Shown: positions 1 to 7,548 of the stretch, piece by piece
Layout of the letters: every line of letters begins with the position of its first letter
Numbering within the stretch: the first letter of the stretch is position 1
IMG/VR virus record: IMGVR_UViG_3300032087_000579
Location: 1 to 35,062 of that record
Source of the DNA: a virus
Length of the DNA stretch: 35,062 nucleotides
Strand: one strand, 5' to 3'
The notes under the pieces: model-generated
The model's input: only the letters and a program-made list of their open reading frames with translations
What the model was told of the DNA's origin: nothing
Databases searched by the model: none
Made by a program: the position numbers and the translations under genes

Positions 1-50
1 GGATAGTTGAACCATAATTCATTAATTGCTTCGCTTGTTTCCTTATTCAT
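1..50 (-). CDS. 5' end of a small leftward gene (duplicate of the gene at 34842-35021)
   Basis: This is the first part of the 59-residue protein that is whole at 34842-35021. It appears twice only because of the terminal overlap. The ATG is at 48-50 on the minus strand, preceded by GGAG with a 6-nt spacer. It is not a separate gene and should be merged with the right-end copy when the circle is closed. Confidence 0.85.
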   Translation of the reverse strand, partial: MNKETSEAINELWFNY

Positions 51-91
51 TGTTTTCTCCATTTCTTTTTAAGTTTGATACTTTAATAAGT
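1..91. repeat. Terminal direct repeat, left copy (circular-assembly overlap)
   Basis: Bases 1-91 are identical to 34972-35062. An exact overlap at both ends of a contig is the usual sign of a circular or circularly permuted genome assembled from short reads. Removing one copy leaves 34,971 bases. A true short terminal repeat cannot be excluded from sequence alone. The repeat cuts through a small leftward gene, which is complete only at the right end, and that favours circularity. Confidence 0.9.
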
Positions 92-126
92 ATCTATCTG
101 CACACCCTAAGATGTGCAGTTAGATA
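77..126 (-). promoter_or_regulatory. Tandem-hairpin element A in a leftward spacer
   Basis: Read leftward, it follows the stop of the 128-226 gene. Hairpin 1 pairs 98-104 with 113-119 (CTGCACA/TGTGCAG) and can extend outward through 91-96 with 121-126 (TATCTA/TAGATA). Hairpin 2 pairs 77-83 with 88-94 (GATACTT/AAGTATC), a perfect 7-bp stem. The outer part of hairpin 1 and hairpin 2 share 91-94, so the extended forms exclude each other. It lies before the gene that starts at 50 (or 35021). Same layout as elements B-G. Confidence 0.6.
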
Positions 127-127
127 G

Positions 128-226
128 TTACTTACTATCGGTATTGTGTTCTGAATGTTCGCACTCTCCAGATTCACAAAGTTGTGCTAGATATTTTTGC
201 AAGTCAGCATTGTACCAACTACTCAT
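128..226 (-). CDS. Small hypothetical protein, 32 aa
   Basis: A short leftward gene from ATG at 224-226 to TAA at 128-130, preceded by AGGAG with a 6-nt spacer. The product begins MSSWYNADLQKYLAQL, then has a short acidic part with two Cys (CESGEC) and ends HNTDSK. No family is recognised. It is flanked on both sides by tandem-hairpin elements, so it is one cistron of the leftward early operon. The good ribosome binding site and the regular spacing are the main support. The two Cys and two His could bind metal, but that is speculation. Confidence 0.6.
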   Translation of the reverse strand: MSSWYNADLQKYLAQLCESGECEHSEHNTDSK

Positions 227-282
227 ACACAACTCCTTTCTGATTGTTGTTTAAGCGGTATTGATTTGTCATTTTAAGTTAT

Positions 283-323
283 GGTGCTATGCACCGTTCT
301 GCACTCACGCTGGGCAAGTGCAG
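283..323 (-). promoter_or_regulatory. Tandem-hairpin element B
   Basis: Leftward order: stop of the 331-654 gene, hairpin 1 pairing 299-305 with 317-323 (CTGCACT/AGTGCAG), then hairpin 2 pairing 283-287 with 291-295 (GGTGC/GCACC, 3-nt loop). Stem sequences differ completely from elements C-G but the architecture is the same. Next gene downstream: 128-226. Confidence 0.6.
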
Positions 324-330
324 TACGCTA

Positions 331-654
331 CTAGCTTAAGTTGGAAGAAGTAACTTGTCCGTTAGTCCAAGTAACTGTTCCGCATTTTTCAATGTCGCTT
401 GAGCTACCCTCGTTGTTATGACGCTTAACGATTTGAATATCAAATGTTGTTACGCCGTCTTGGTCTAGTAAAGTAACGTTGCAACCGTGTGGACAATTTC
501 TTTCGCCGTTGGTTGTAATGAAATCTACAATGTTACCGATTGTAGCGTTATCCATACTTCCCATTTCTTGCTCTGCGTCGATTGTTGTTAAGTCCCAGCA
601 CTCGCCGACACTCTCTGTATTTCTTAGCATTACGTATGTTTGTGTTATAGCCAT
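331..654 (-). CDS. Hypothetical early protein, 107 aa
   Basis: First gene of the leftward set as read from the 0.7 kb non-coding region. ATG at 652-654 has GAGAGGTAGCCAA before it, a good ribosome binding site. The product is soluble and rather acidic, rich in Thr, Asn and Asp, with a CPHGC motif near residue 54 and other Cys at about 19 and 91. I recognise no family. The start lies inside a small AGCCA-AA-TGGCT palindrome that could partly close the start codon in RNA. It is bracketed by tandem-hairpin elements C (upstream) and B (downstream). Confidence 0.75.
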   Translation of the reverse strand: MAITQTYVMLRNTESVGECWDLTTIDAEQEMGSMDNATIGNIVDFITTNGERNCPHGCNVTLLDQDGVTTFDIQIVKRHNNEGSSSDIEKCGTVTWTNGQVTSSNLS

Positions 655-689
655 TTGGCTACCTCTCTTTCTTTTATAGTTTTACTTAG

Positions 690-726
690 TGGATTTCTCC
701 ATAAGGCGCTCTCTTGCAAAAGCGCC
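690..726 (-). promoter_or_regulatory. Tandem-hairpin element C (operon leader)
   Basis: Hairpin 1 pairs 705-712 with 719-726 (GGCGCTCT/AAAGCGCC on the plus strand). The one imperfect pair is C-A on the plus strand but G-U in the leftward RNA. Hairpin 2 pairs 690-693 with 698-701 and in leftward RNA reads TGGA-GAAA-TCCA, a GNRA tetraloop. No gene ends just upstream of it, so here it is a leader element and not a terminator for a preceding gene. Confidence 0.65.
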
Positions 727-756
727 CTAGCAAAAATCAGGTACGTTGTTTTGGAT

Positions 757-793
757 ATACACTTGGCTTTGATAAAGCTGGTGTCAAGTGTAT
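757..793. promoter_or_regulatory. Nested inverted repeat
   Basis: A 9-bp perfect inverted repeat, ATACACTTG at 757-765 and CAAGTGTAT at 785-793, encloses a small hairpin GCTTT-GAT-AAAGC. It lies just upstream (in leftward reading) of element C. It could be an operator for a dimeric protein or part of the leader RNA. The sequence does not decide between these. Confidence 0.5.
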
Positions 794-1286
794 GGTGCAG
801 TTTTGTGTCCGTTGCCTACCGTGTTCAAAGCTAGTCCGTATGGATTGTCTATGCAAATGGATTCGCCGTACTAACGGGTGGTGAGTTGAGCAACGTTGTT
901 GCGATTAAAGATTACGCTGACGTGCTGGTCAAACTTCGCTTTTCATAATTGTTGTAATTGCCGTATGGGTTGGGCAACCACCGTACCCGAACGGGACACC
1001 GAATCGTAACTCAATGACCGCGCGGGCTGGTTTGCGGGCTTTTGTCCCAAAGCTTGAGGGCTTGATTTTTGAGTCGCGTGAGGCTGGTCGGAGCCCAAGA
1101 TTCCGCGATTTGCAATTTTTCCGTTTTTTCCTACTTTCTTTCGAGTAAGATAAGTATGGCAAGTTCTAGGGGTAAAGCAACATAACTTGTGGAAACTTTG
1201 CAAGATAAGGCTGGTTCTACTAAACTTGGTGGAAATAAGCCTAGATTTGCAGGGTTTTTTGAGCCAAAAAAGAGCTGATTTTTCCG

Positions 1287-1316
1287 AAAAAAAAATTTAA
1301 AAAAATACAAAAAAAA
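1287..1316. other. Phased A-tracts (predicted DNA curvature)
   Basis: Three A runs, 1287-1295, 1299-1305 and 1309-1316, have centres about 10.5-11 bases apart. That matches the helical repeat, so their bends should add up. The tracts are about 100 bases upstream of the small terminase gene. Confidence 0.6.
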
Positions 1317-1386
1317 TAGCAAATTTAGGTGCAAAAAGTGGCTTGAACTTTGATTTTCGTAGCTGGCTCTGTTGGTTAAAAAAAGG

Positions 1387-1415
1387 CTGACATACTCACA
1401 ATGTCTTAGTAAGGT
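1387..1415 (+). promoter_or_regulatory. Candidate rightward promoter before terS, leaderless geometry
   Basis: CTGACA at 1387-1392, a 17-nt spacer, then TAAGGT at 1410-1415, followed after exactly 6 nt by the terS ATG. The same spacing from a TANNNT box to ATG occurs before 19730 and 21292. The AAGGTGG here could equally be a ribosome binding site, so this one is ambiguous. Confidence 0.35.
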
Positions 1416-1421
1416 GGTTGT

Positions 1422-1880
1422 ATGGATAATCAAGAAATGAAACTTCGCTATAAATTTTTAGACGACTCCGTCTGGCAAAGGTTGAACCAAGCTCTATCCG
1501 TTGGTGCTTACATTGAGGACGCTTGCGTATTTGCTGGGATAAGTTCTAGACAATTCCGTCGTTGGCGTGAGCTGGCTGAAAATAATGTAGAGCCTTATGC
1601 TTCTCGCTGGGAGGAAATTGCTAAAAGTGAATCACAAGCTATTGTCCGTAATCTTTTCAATATACAAAACTCTGCTAACAATGGAAGCTGGCAAGCAAGT
1701 GCTTGGATATTAGAACGTAAATATCCTGATAAATTTGGTCGTAAAGACTCTCTTAACGTAGCTAGCTCTGGTAATCAATTTGATGTGGAGCTATACTGGT
1801 CGGATAATACTCGCTTCATTGAGGGGGAAACTTCCGAAATGTCCGACGAAAAAAAAGAGGATAACAATGGCTCTGCCTGA
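1422..1880 (+). CDS. terS: Terminase small subunit
   Basis: A 152-residue protein at the head of the packaging and structural genes. Small terminase subunits bind phage DNA at the packaging site, form a ring and recruit the large subunit. Residues about 30-52 have a helix-turn-helix look (DACVFAGISSRQFRRW), as usual for this role. The following helical part contains WASAWILERKYPDKFG-like residues typical of phage TerS proteins (here QASAWILERKYPDKFGRKD, about 94-112). The C-terminus is acidic. The ATG has AAGGTGG in front of it. Identification rests on the HTH, the length and the position just before TerL. Confidence 0.8.
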   Translation: MDNQEMKLRYKFLDDSVWQRLNQALSVGAYIEDACVFAGISSRQFRRWRELAENNVEPYASRWEEIAKSESQAIVRNLFNIQNSANNGSWQASAWILERKYPDKFGRKDSLNVASSGNQFDVELYWSDNTRFIEGETSEMSDEKKEDNNGSA

Positions 1881-2058
1881 CTTTGACGAAACTAATGAAA
1901 AATTTATTGACATAATCCAAGCAAATGGTTTTGTTGAGGAATTTCCTGTTGTTAATGAGATAGATATGTCTGGGTTTGTGGTCTTGCCTATACCAATAGA
2001 CGTTCTTGAAATGTGGAAAGATTTGTTAGGTGGTAATGGAAGCGACTTTATCGAATAA
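1867..2058 (+). CDS. Small acidic hypothetical protein, 63 aa
   Basis: It sits between the terminase subunits and overlaps the end of terS by 14 bases in another frame. I chose ATG 1867 because AGAGG precedes it. The product is very acidic (start MALPDFDETNEKFIDI), with a hydrophobic middle (GFVVLPIPIDVLEMW). No family is recognised. Its position suggests an accessory role in packaging or simply a coupled small gene. It ends about 25 bases before the TerL start chosen here. Confidence 0.65.
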   Translation: MALPDFDETNEKFIDIIQANGFVEEFPVVNEIDMSGFVVLPIPIDVLEMWKDLLGGNGSDFIE

Positions 2059-2083
2059 CGGTATTAAAAATTTTAAGGTTAAA

Positions 2084-3304
2084 ATGCCCGAACTTCATAG
2101 CGGGCAATTAAATGTTGCTACTTCTAAATCTCGTTTTAAAGTTCTCGTAGCTGGTCGTCGTTGGGGTAAGACTAGGCTGGGTGTCTGGTTGTGTATTGCT
2201 AAAGCTATGCAAGGTAAGAAGTCGTGGTGGGTTGCTCCAACTTATTCTATGGCGCTCGAGGGCTGGAAAGAAATCCGTACTCTTGGTGTTGATTACGGTT
2301 GTGAAGTTAAAGAATATGAAAAGACTTTATACACCCCAACAGGTGGTCAAGTTACTGTTCGTTCTGCTGATAACCCGTCTAGGCTTCGTGGTGCTGGTCT
2401 TGACTTTATTGTTCTTGACGAGTGCGCCTTTATTAAAGAGGACGTCTGGAAAGAAGTTCTACGTCCAACCCTTACCGAACGTCGTGGCGGTGCTTTGTTC
2501 ATAAGTACGCCTCGTGGTTTTAATTGGTTCTCTAAATTGTTTGACGAAGCTGATACTCTGCCTGATTGGGAACGCTGGCAACTTCCTACTACAACTAATC
2601 CATACGTACCTCTTGACGAACTTGAAATTGCTAAAAAAGAAATAGGTAGCTTTCTTTACTCTCAAGAATATGAAGCTCAATTCGTTGAACAATCTGGTGG
2701 TCTGTTTAATTCTAATTGGTTTAAGTATTTTAACTTTACGCAAGAACTTCGCTTTGACGAAAACGGTTATGAAAAATGGTTTAAGCAAGTGGAATTTGAT
2801 AATAAGTCTGTTGATGTATCTGATTTAAAAATAATTACAACTGTTGATTTAGCTACTTCAACAAAAGAATCTGCTGACTATACCGTTGCAACTACGCTTG
2901 GCGTAACTCCGTCTAATGAAATCTTGGTGCTTGATGTTGTAAGGCAACGTCTTGAAGCTCCGCAAGTTCTTAAAATGTTAGAAAGTGTTTATGCTCGTTG
3001 GGAACCGTCTGTTATTGGTATTGAACGTGCTGGCTTTCAACTTGCCTTTATTCAAATGGCTAGGCAACAAACACAACTTCCTATTCGTGAATTAAAAGCT
3101 GATAAAGATAAATACTCTAGGGCGCTTCCTCTATCTGCAAAGCTTGAAGCGGGACAAATCTATTTCGATAAGTCTGCTCAATGGGTTATGGATTTAGAAA
3201 AAGAGCTTCTACAATTTCCTGCTGGCGAACACGACGACCAAGTGGATAGTCTTGCTTATGGTGTGCTACAATTAGCAAGAAAAAAAGAATATAGGGCTTA
3301 CTAA
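2084..3304 (+). CDS. terL: Terminase large subunit
   Basis: The packaging motor, an ATPase plus headful or cos nuclease that pumps DNA into the prohead through the portal. With ATG 2084 as start (TAAGG 5 nt upstream, no overlap with the previous gene) it is 406 residues. Walker A is AGRRWGKT at 23-30 and Walker B FIVLDE at 108-113. The C-terminal RNase H-like nuclease shows VDLATSTKESADYT, then IGIERAG and HDDQVDS, giving the expected acidic residues. An in-frame ATG at 2036 would add 16 residues and is less likely, because it lies inside the previous gene with poor spacing. Length is normal, slightly short for the family. Confidence 0.95.
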   Translation: MPELHSGQLNVATSKSRFKVLVAGRRWGKTRLGVWLCIAKAMQGKKSWWVAPTYSMALEGWKEIRTLGVDYGCEVKEYEKTLYTPTGGQVTVRSADNPSRLRGAGLDFIVLDECAFIKEDVWKEVLRPTLTERRGGALFISTPRGFNWFSKLFDEADTLPDWERWQLPTTTNPYVPLDELEIAKKEIGSFLYSQEYEAQFVEQSGGLFNSNWFKYFNFTQELRFDENGYEKWFKQVEFDNKSVDVSDLKIITTVDLATSTKESADYTVATTLGVTPSNEILVLDVVRQRLEAPQVLKMLESVYARWEPSVIGIERAGFQLAFIQMARQQTQLPIRELKADKDKYSRALPLSAKLEAGQIYFDKSAQWVMDLEKELLQFPAGEHDDQVDSLAYGVLQLARKKEYRAY

Positions 3305-3393
3305 TGAACACGTGGAATTGGCTTTGGTTGGGTGGTTCCTTTGGGTGTGTTCAGCTACCCGCCTTAGCCGAGAGGAATTTAATTTATGGCTGA
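3304..3393 (+). CDS. Possible tiny protein between terL and portal, 29 aa
   Basis: A short frame opens with TAATG on the TerL stop and runs 29 codons, overlapping the first bases of the portal gene. It is rich in Trp, Gly and Leu (starts MNTWNWLWLGG). The same bases hold an inverted repeat (3305-3311 with 3347-3353), so the frame may be accidental. Translational coupling is the only positive evidence. Confidence 0.25.
   Translation: MNTWNWLWLGGSFGCVQLPALAERNLIYG
3305..3353 (+). promoter_or_regulatory. Inverted repeat between terL and portal
   Basis: TGAACAC at 3305-3311 and GTGTTCA at 3347-3353 form a 7-bp stem around a 35-nt G/T-rich loop, followed by GAGAGGA before the portal ATG. It could tune portal translation or mark an RNA processing site. 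No U-tract follows, so it is not a standard terminator. Confidence 0.4.
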
Positions 3394-5074
3394 TAATAAT
3401 AGGCGAACTTTAGGCGACATTTTGTTTGGTCGTGCTAACGTTCGGGACGAAAGAAAACGTTTTAACTTCTTTAATGATAACGATTCTATGTATAACAATG
3501 TTTCGTTTATTCAGGGCTGGCAAACTCGTGCTGGTTCTTGGGAAGTTGAACAAATGGGTAATGGTGCTTCTAACTCTGCCGTAGTTTCCTGCTTACAAGT
3601 TCTCGGTTTATCTTTCTCTGAAGCTACTTTAAAAGTAAATCAATATGACAATGAGGGTGTCGCTCAAGAAATTGCTAACCACCCGCTAACTAAATTAATG
3701 CGCCGTCCTAACCCGTATATGTCTGGCGATATTGTCCAACAATATATTATTAACGCTATGCACGTGTCTGGCGACGCTTACTTAATTAAACAAAAGAACC
3801 AAGCTGGACAACTTGTTGCCCTCTATCCTCTTATGCCTGAAAATGTTACGCCTAAAGGTAACGACGAAACTTTAATTACTCATTACGAATATGAAACTAA
3901 CGAAAGCAACGTAATCATTATGCCCAAAGATATGGTACATATTCGTCTTGGTCTTGACCAAACAAATCATAAAAAGGGTTTCGCTCCACTTCGTACCGTG
4001 CTTCGTGAAATCTACGGCGACGAATCAGCTGGTCAAATGGCTACGGCTTTGCTTGCAAATTCTGGCGTACCTAATGTCCTTATCACTCCTAAAGACGATT
4101 ATGGCGTAACTCAAGACGAAGCTGAACAAATTGCTAACGCTTACAAACAAAAAGTAGGCGGGCGTAATAAAGGTATGCCGTTGGTTATGTCTGGTTCTAT
4201 GGACGTAAAGAAAATGGCGTTTAGTCCTACTGAACTTGATATTGGAACTTTGCGTAGGGTTCCTGAGGAAAGAATTTCCGCCGTACTTGGTGTGCCTGCA
4301 ATTTTAGCGGGCTTAGGCGCTGGCTTAGAAAGAGCCACATACTCAAATGCAAAAGAGCTTCGTGAATTTTTTACTGAAAATAAATTGATACCGTTATGGA
4401 AACAAGTTGGCGAGGAACTTACCCAACAAATTCTTTTACGCGATTTCGATATTGATACTGACAATTACGCTGAATATGATTTCTCTGATGTTCGCGCTCT
4501 GCAAACTGACCAAGACGATTTATTTAATAGGCTCAATGTCGGTGTTCAGGGTGGCTGGATAACTATTGCCGAAGCTCGTGAGCAAGCTGGTCTGCCCGTT
4601 GAGGATAAGCAATCTGTTTATCTTATGGACGCTAATAAGATTATCGTTCCTGCAAATGATATGGGCGTTGCTTCTGTAAGTGAAGTTGAAGCTTCTGCTC
4701 CTGAATCTACTGTTGAATATGACGAACCTGAAATTGAAACTGAGGACGACGAAGCAAAGTCTTTTGAATATAAAGTGGTTAGGGAAATCGACGGCGAGTT
4801 CTGTGTTATTGCGGAGGAATCTGGAAAGAATATGGGTTGCTATCCTACTAGGGAACTTGCTGAAGCTAGGCTCGAGCAAATATCTCGTTATGGCGACGGT
4901 TCTAAAATTGCCTTAGGCGACGATTTATTTACAACACAAGAGGAAGCTGAAAAACGTGCCGAACAAATTGGTTGCGTTGGCTATCACACCCAAGATGTCG
5001 AGGGTAATTCTTATTATATGCCGTGTGCTTCCCACGAGGAATACGAGGAAATAATTGGAAGCGAAACAAGTTAG
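3386..5074 (+). CDS. Portal protein with an extra C-terminal domain
   Basis: The dodecameric ring at the unique capsid vertex through which DNA enters and leaves. The first ~420 residues match the HK97-type portal pattern: GHPLTKLMRRPNPYMS-like segment (here NHPLTKLMRRPNPYMS at about 98-113), YLIKQKNQAGQLVALYPLMP, and a stem region with RRVPEERISAVLGVPA. The remaining ~130 residues are an acidic linker followed by repeat-like segments (MGCYPTRELAEARLEQI, TTQEEAEKRAEQIGC, YYMPCASHEEYEEI) that I know as a small domain seen in other phage portal or head proteins. Its function is unknown to me. ATG follows GAGAGGA. Length 562 is longer than the usual 380-450 because of this tail. Confidence 0.92.
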   Translation: MADNNRRTLGDILFGRANVRDERKRFNFFNDNDSMYNNVSFIQGWQTRAGSWEVEQMGNGASNSAVVSCLQVLGLSFSEATLKVNQYDNEGVAQEIANHPLTKLMRRPNPYMSGDIVQQYIINAMHVSGDAYLIKQKNQAGQLVALYPLMPENVTPKGNDETLITHYEYETNESNVIIMPKDMVHIRLGLDQTNHKKGFAPLRTVLREIYGDESAGQMATALLANSGVPNVLITPKDDYGVTQDEAEQIANAYKQKVGGRNKGMPLVMSGSMDVKKMAFSPTELDIGTLRRVPEERISAVLGVPAILAGLGAGLERATYSNAKELREFFTENKLIPLWKQVGEELTQQILLRDFDIDTDNYAEYDFSDVRALQTDQDDLFNRLNVGVQGGWITIAEAREQAGLPVEDKQSVYLMDANKIIVPANDMGVASVSEVEASAPESTVEYDEPEIETEDDEAKSFEYKVVREIDGEFCVIAEESGKNMGCYPTRELAEARLEQISRYGDGSKIALGDDLFTTQEEAEKRAEQIGCVGYHTQDVEGNSYYMPCASHEEYEEIIGSETS

Positions 5075-6683
5075 CGCACAAGTTCGGGAAGCTCTTAAAA
5101 AGAAAGTCGATGAACACAATGAAAAGTTTGGCGATAATCCTGCTAAACGTGTAACACTTGGTATGCTTACGGCGGTATTTCGTCGTGGTGTTGGTGCCTA
5201 CAATACAAACCCTCAAAGCGTTAGACCGTCTGTTAATTCTGCTGACCAATGGGCATACGCCCGTGTCAATACGTGGCTTCGTGCCGTGCGTACTGGTAAA
5301 TTCTCTGGCGGTAAATTTGATACTGACTTGCTTCCGTCTGGACACCCGCTTTCAACTCGTGATAAAGGCGCTAAAGGTCTTTACGACGACTTGAACTTTA
5401 CAATTCCTAAAGGTGCAAAAGAGGAAGCTAAACGCGGTCTTGAGTGGGTTAAAGAATTTGGTAGAGGTGGAACTTCTGTAGGGCGTAACTCCGCTCGTTA
5501 TATTTTAAACAACACAACTGCTGGTGCTGAAAAAGTTAGGCATATTGCTAAATACTTTCCGCGCCACGAAGTTGATAAAAGAGCTGAGGGTTGGCGTCAA
5601 GGCGAAAAAGGTTATCCAAGCAACGGTCGTATCGCTTGGGCGCTCTGGGGTGGAGAAGCTGGTAAAAGCTGGTCGCAAAAACTTGTTAGGGCTATGGACA
5701 AACGCGACGAAAAAGCAAATAGCGCCTTTGAACTTATTGCCCGTAGAAATAAACTCCGTGAGGAAAATTGGGAATATAGGTTAAATCGTTTTCGTAATGA
5801 AAAAACAAAAGATATTTTATGGAAAGAACACGACAAGCTCCTTACTCAATGGGAAAAAGTAATCCAAAACTTGTTCTTTGATTTATTGCAAAAACAAGAT
5901 AGACGTATTCTCGCTATGTTAAATCAATACGGCGTTCAACAAATTGGTGTTAATGGTCTTATTGAATTTAGTATCGAGGAAAATACTAAGAGCTGGTCTG
6001 CTGATGTTTATGATTATTTCTTATCGTTGGTTAATGACTTTGCTTTCTATCAAGTGGATTTACTCTTGCCCGTTCGTAAGTCTGCTCCGCTTGTAATTCC
6101 TACTTATCAAAAAGAAAGTAAAAAAGAAATTATTGAACAGGGCTTCTTTTATCGTTTAGTGTCTGTTCAACAACTTCCTTTAACTAACCTTAGGCAAGAC
6201 CCTATTGTCCGTGAATATGTTGCTGATTTAATTGACGACTTGTTGCCCGAACTTTCTAAAACTTCTAAAAAAAGATTTGACGCTTCTTTCCGTAAGTCTT
6301 TAGAGGAAGCTTTAGAAATGGGGTTGAGTGGTCGTTCTCTACAAAACCACGTAGCTAAATCTGTAAAGAAAATCCTAAGTCAAAAGAACTTGACACGTGC
6401 TTTAACTATTGCTAGAACTGAAGCTAACAAGCTTGCTAACTACGGGCGCTTGGTTGGTGCAAAATCAACTCAGATTGTATATACTAAGGAGTGGATTTCT
6501 CAACGGGACGGAAAAGTTCGGGACGCACACGTAACGTTAGACGGTACGGAAGTACCAGAGGAACAACAATTTAGTTATGGTGGCTACTTGTTGGATTATC
6601 CTAGCGATAGTTCGCTTGGCGCTCCACCTGAGCTGACGGTTAATTGCCGTTGCTTTTTGAACTATCACGAAAAGAGGATTTGA
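5055..6683 (+). CDS. MuF-like head morphogenesis protein with N-terminal extra domain
   Basis: A minor head protein of 542 residues, expected inside the prohead next to the portal. The C-terminal ~90 residues have the Mu gpF pattern: ARTEANKLANYGR, then SQRDGKVRDAHVTLDG and the closing VNCRCFL (about 528-534). Residues about 1-115 are another conserved phage module (TLGMLTAVFRRGVGAYNTNP, then SVRPSVNSADQWAYARVN and FDTDLLPSGHP) whose role I do not know. I accept TTG 5055 as start since GAGGA lies 5-6 nt upstream. It overlaps the portal gene by 20 bases, so the two are probably translationally coupled. Confidence 0.88.
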   Translation: MEAKQVSAQVREALKKKVDEHNEKFGDNPAKRVTLGMLTAVFRRGVGAYNTNPQSVRPSVNSADQWAYARVNTWLRAVRTGKFSGGKFDTDLLPSGHPLSTRDKGAKGLYDDLNFTIPKGAKEEAKRGLEWVKEFGRGGTSVGRNSARYILNNTTAGAEKVRHIAKYFPRHEVDKRAEGWRQGEKGYPSNGRIAWALWGGEAGKSWSQKLVRAMDKRDEKANSAFELIARRNKLREENWEYRLNRFRNEKTKDILWKEHDKLLTQWEKVIQNLFFDLLQKQDRRILAMLNQYGVQQIGVNGLIEFSIEENTKSWSADVYDYFLSLVNDFAFYQVDLLLPVRKSAPLVIPTYQKESKKEIIEQGFFYRLVSVQQLPLTNLRQDPIVREYVADLIDDLLPELSKTSKKRFDASFRKSLEEALEMGLSGRSLQNHVAKSVKKILSQKNLTRALTIARTEANKLANYGRLVGAKSTQIVYTKEWISQRDGKVRDAHVTLDGTEVPEEQQFSYGGYLLDYPSDSSLGAPPELTVNCRCFLNYHEKRI

Positions 6684-6685
6684 AA

Positions 6686-7537
6686 TTGTTAGATAAAAAA
6701 GAATATAGAGCAAAAGATATTTTAAGCTTCGACGAGGAAGCTGGGACGGTTGAAGCCGTCTTTTCTGTTTTCAATGAAGTTGATTCTGACGGCGACGTAG
6801 TCCTGCCTAATTCAATTCGGTCTGGTTATGGTAATAAAGGTGTTGCTATGGTCTGGGGACACGATTGGAAAAATATTATCGGTAAAGGCAAAATCGTTCA
6901 AGACAACGACAAAGCCGTATTCAAAGGTTCTTTTAATTTAAACACTAACGCTGGTAGAGAAGCATACGAAACTGTAAAAGCTATGGCTGACTTGCAACAA
7001 TGGTCATTTGGGTTTGAAGTTCTTGATAGCGAAGTAGGTATGTTTCAAAAAGACGGTGGAGAGGAAAAAGAAGTTCGCTACTTAAAAGATTTAAAAGTTT
7101 GGGAAGTGTCGCCTGTTATGGTTGGTGCTAATCAAAACACTTCTACTGTTATGTTAAAAAATTTGGAAGCAGAGGAAAATGAAACTACTGACGAAATTGA
7201 AAATGGAATTGAGGATTCTAATATTGAGGCTCAAGAAGTTACTAAAAATGTGGGATTAAGGTTTACCGACGAAGTGGATAATGTGCTTATCACAATGACC
7301 GCTTTGTTAAAAAGAGCAAAGGAGCTTACTGCCTTACGTCTGGGTAAAGAAAAAACATTATCAAGTGAAAGTGCTGAAGCGCTTGAAAGTCTTAAGGACG
7401 CATTACAAGATATGCACCAAGACATTGATACGCTTTTAAGTATTGGTACTGATAATGAAGTATTGGAAAATGAGTTAGACGCAAATGAGTTGTTTAGGGA
7501 AACTTCACAACTTCTTGCTGACACTCTCGATTTATAA
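6686..7537 (+). CDS. Prohead protease, HK97 (S78) type
   Basis: A serine protease that cleaves the capsid N-terminal scaffold (delta) domain during head maturation. The VEAVFSVFNEVDSDGD segment is typical. Catalytic residues visible are His59 (MVWGHDW) and Ser107 (QQWSFGFEV). Start TTG 6686 is chosen because GAGG lies 8 nt upstream. The longer frame from 6644 would overlap the previous gene. The C-terminal ~110 residues are acidic and helical, possibly a scaffolding extension. That would make the 283-residue product longer than a bare protease domain of about 160-200. Confidence 0.92.
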   Translation: MLDKKEYRAKDILSFDEEAGTVEAVFSVFNEVDSDGDVVLPNSIRSGYGNKGVAMVWGHDWKNIIGKGKIVQDNDKAVFKGSFNLNTNAGREAYETVKAMADLQQWSFGFEVLDSEVGMFQKDGGEEKEVRYLKDLKVWEVSPVMVGANQNTSTVMLKNLEAEENETTDEIENGIEDSNIEAQEVTKNVGLRFTDEVDNVLITMTALLKRAKELTALRLGKEKTLSSESAEALESLKDALQDMHQDIDTLLSIGTDNEVLENELDANELFRETSQLLADTLDL

Positions 7538-7548
7538 AGGATAAAGTT

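Larger units (their letters stand above)
727..1421. other. Non-coding divergent region (control region, possible origin or packaging site)
   Basis: About 700 bases between the leftward and rightward gene sets with no credible gene. The open frames here lack ribosome binding sites and have odd composition. It holds the nested inverted repeat at 757-793, a locally GC-richer stretch at about 960-1115, one diverged copy (1234-1258) of the repeat found at 22.5-22.9 kb, three phased A-tracts (1287-1316) and a candidate rightward promoter before terS. Divergent transcription, a position beside the terminase genes and curved AT-rich DNA suit a control region. An origin or cos/pac site is possible but unproven. 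Confidence 0.55.

Noticed and set aside
479-834. Plus-strand open frames opposite the first leftward gene
   Set aside because: Antisense to a gene with a good start site, Leu/Ser/Cys-rich shadow composition, and no site of their own.
960-1115. tRNA or other structured RNA gene in the GC-richer stretch
   Set aside because: No TTCGANNC loop, no acceptor pairing and no CCA-like end could be found by eye.
929-1433. Three overlapping minus-strand open frames of 77-100 codons in the divergent region
   Set aside because: They overlap one another, lack ribosome binding sites, have odd Ser/Arg/Phe-rich composition and no domain. The region is better seen as non-coding control DNA.
2030-2083. Longer TerL start at 2030 or 2036
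   Set aside because: Overlaps the preceding small gene with poor site spacing. ATG 2084 has TAAGG and starts where the family usually begins.
6644-6685. Longer protease start at TTG 6644
   Set aside because: It lies within the MuF-like gene and has no ribosome binding site. TTG 6686 has GAGG at proper spacing.
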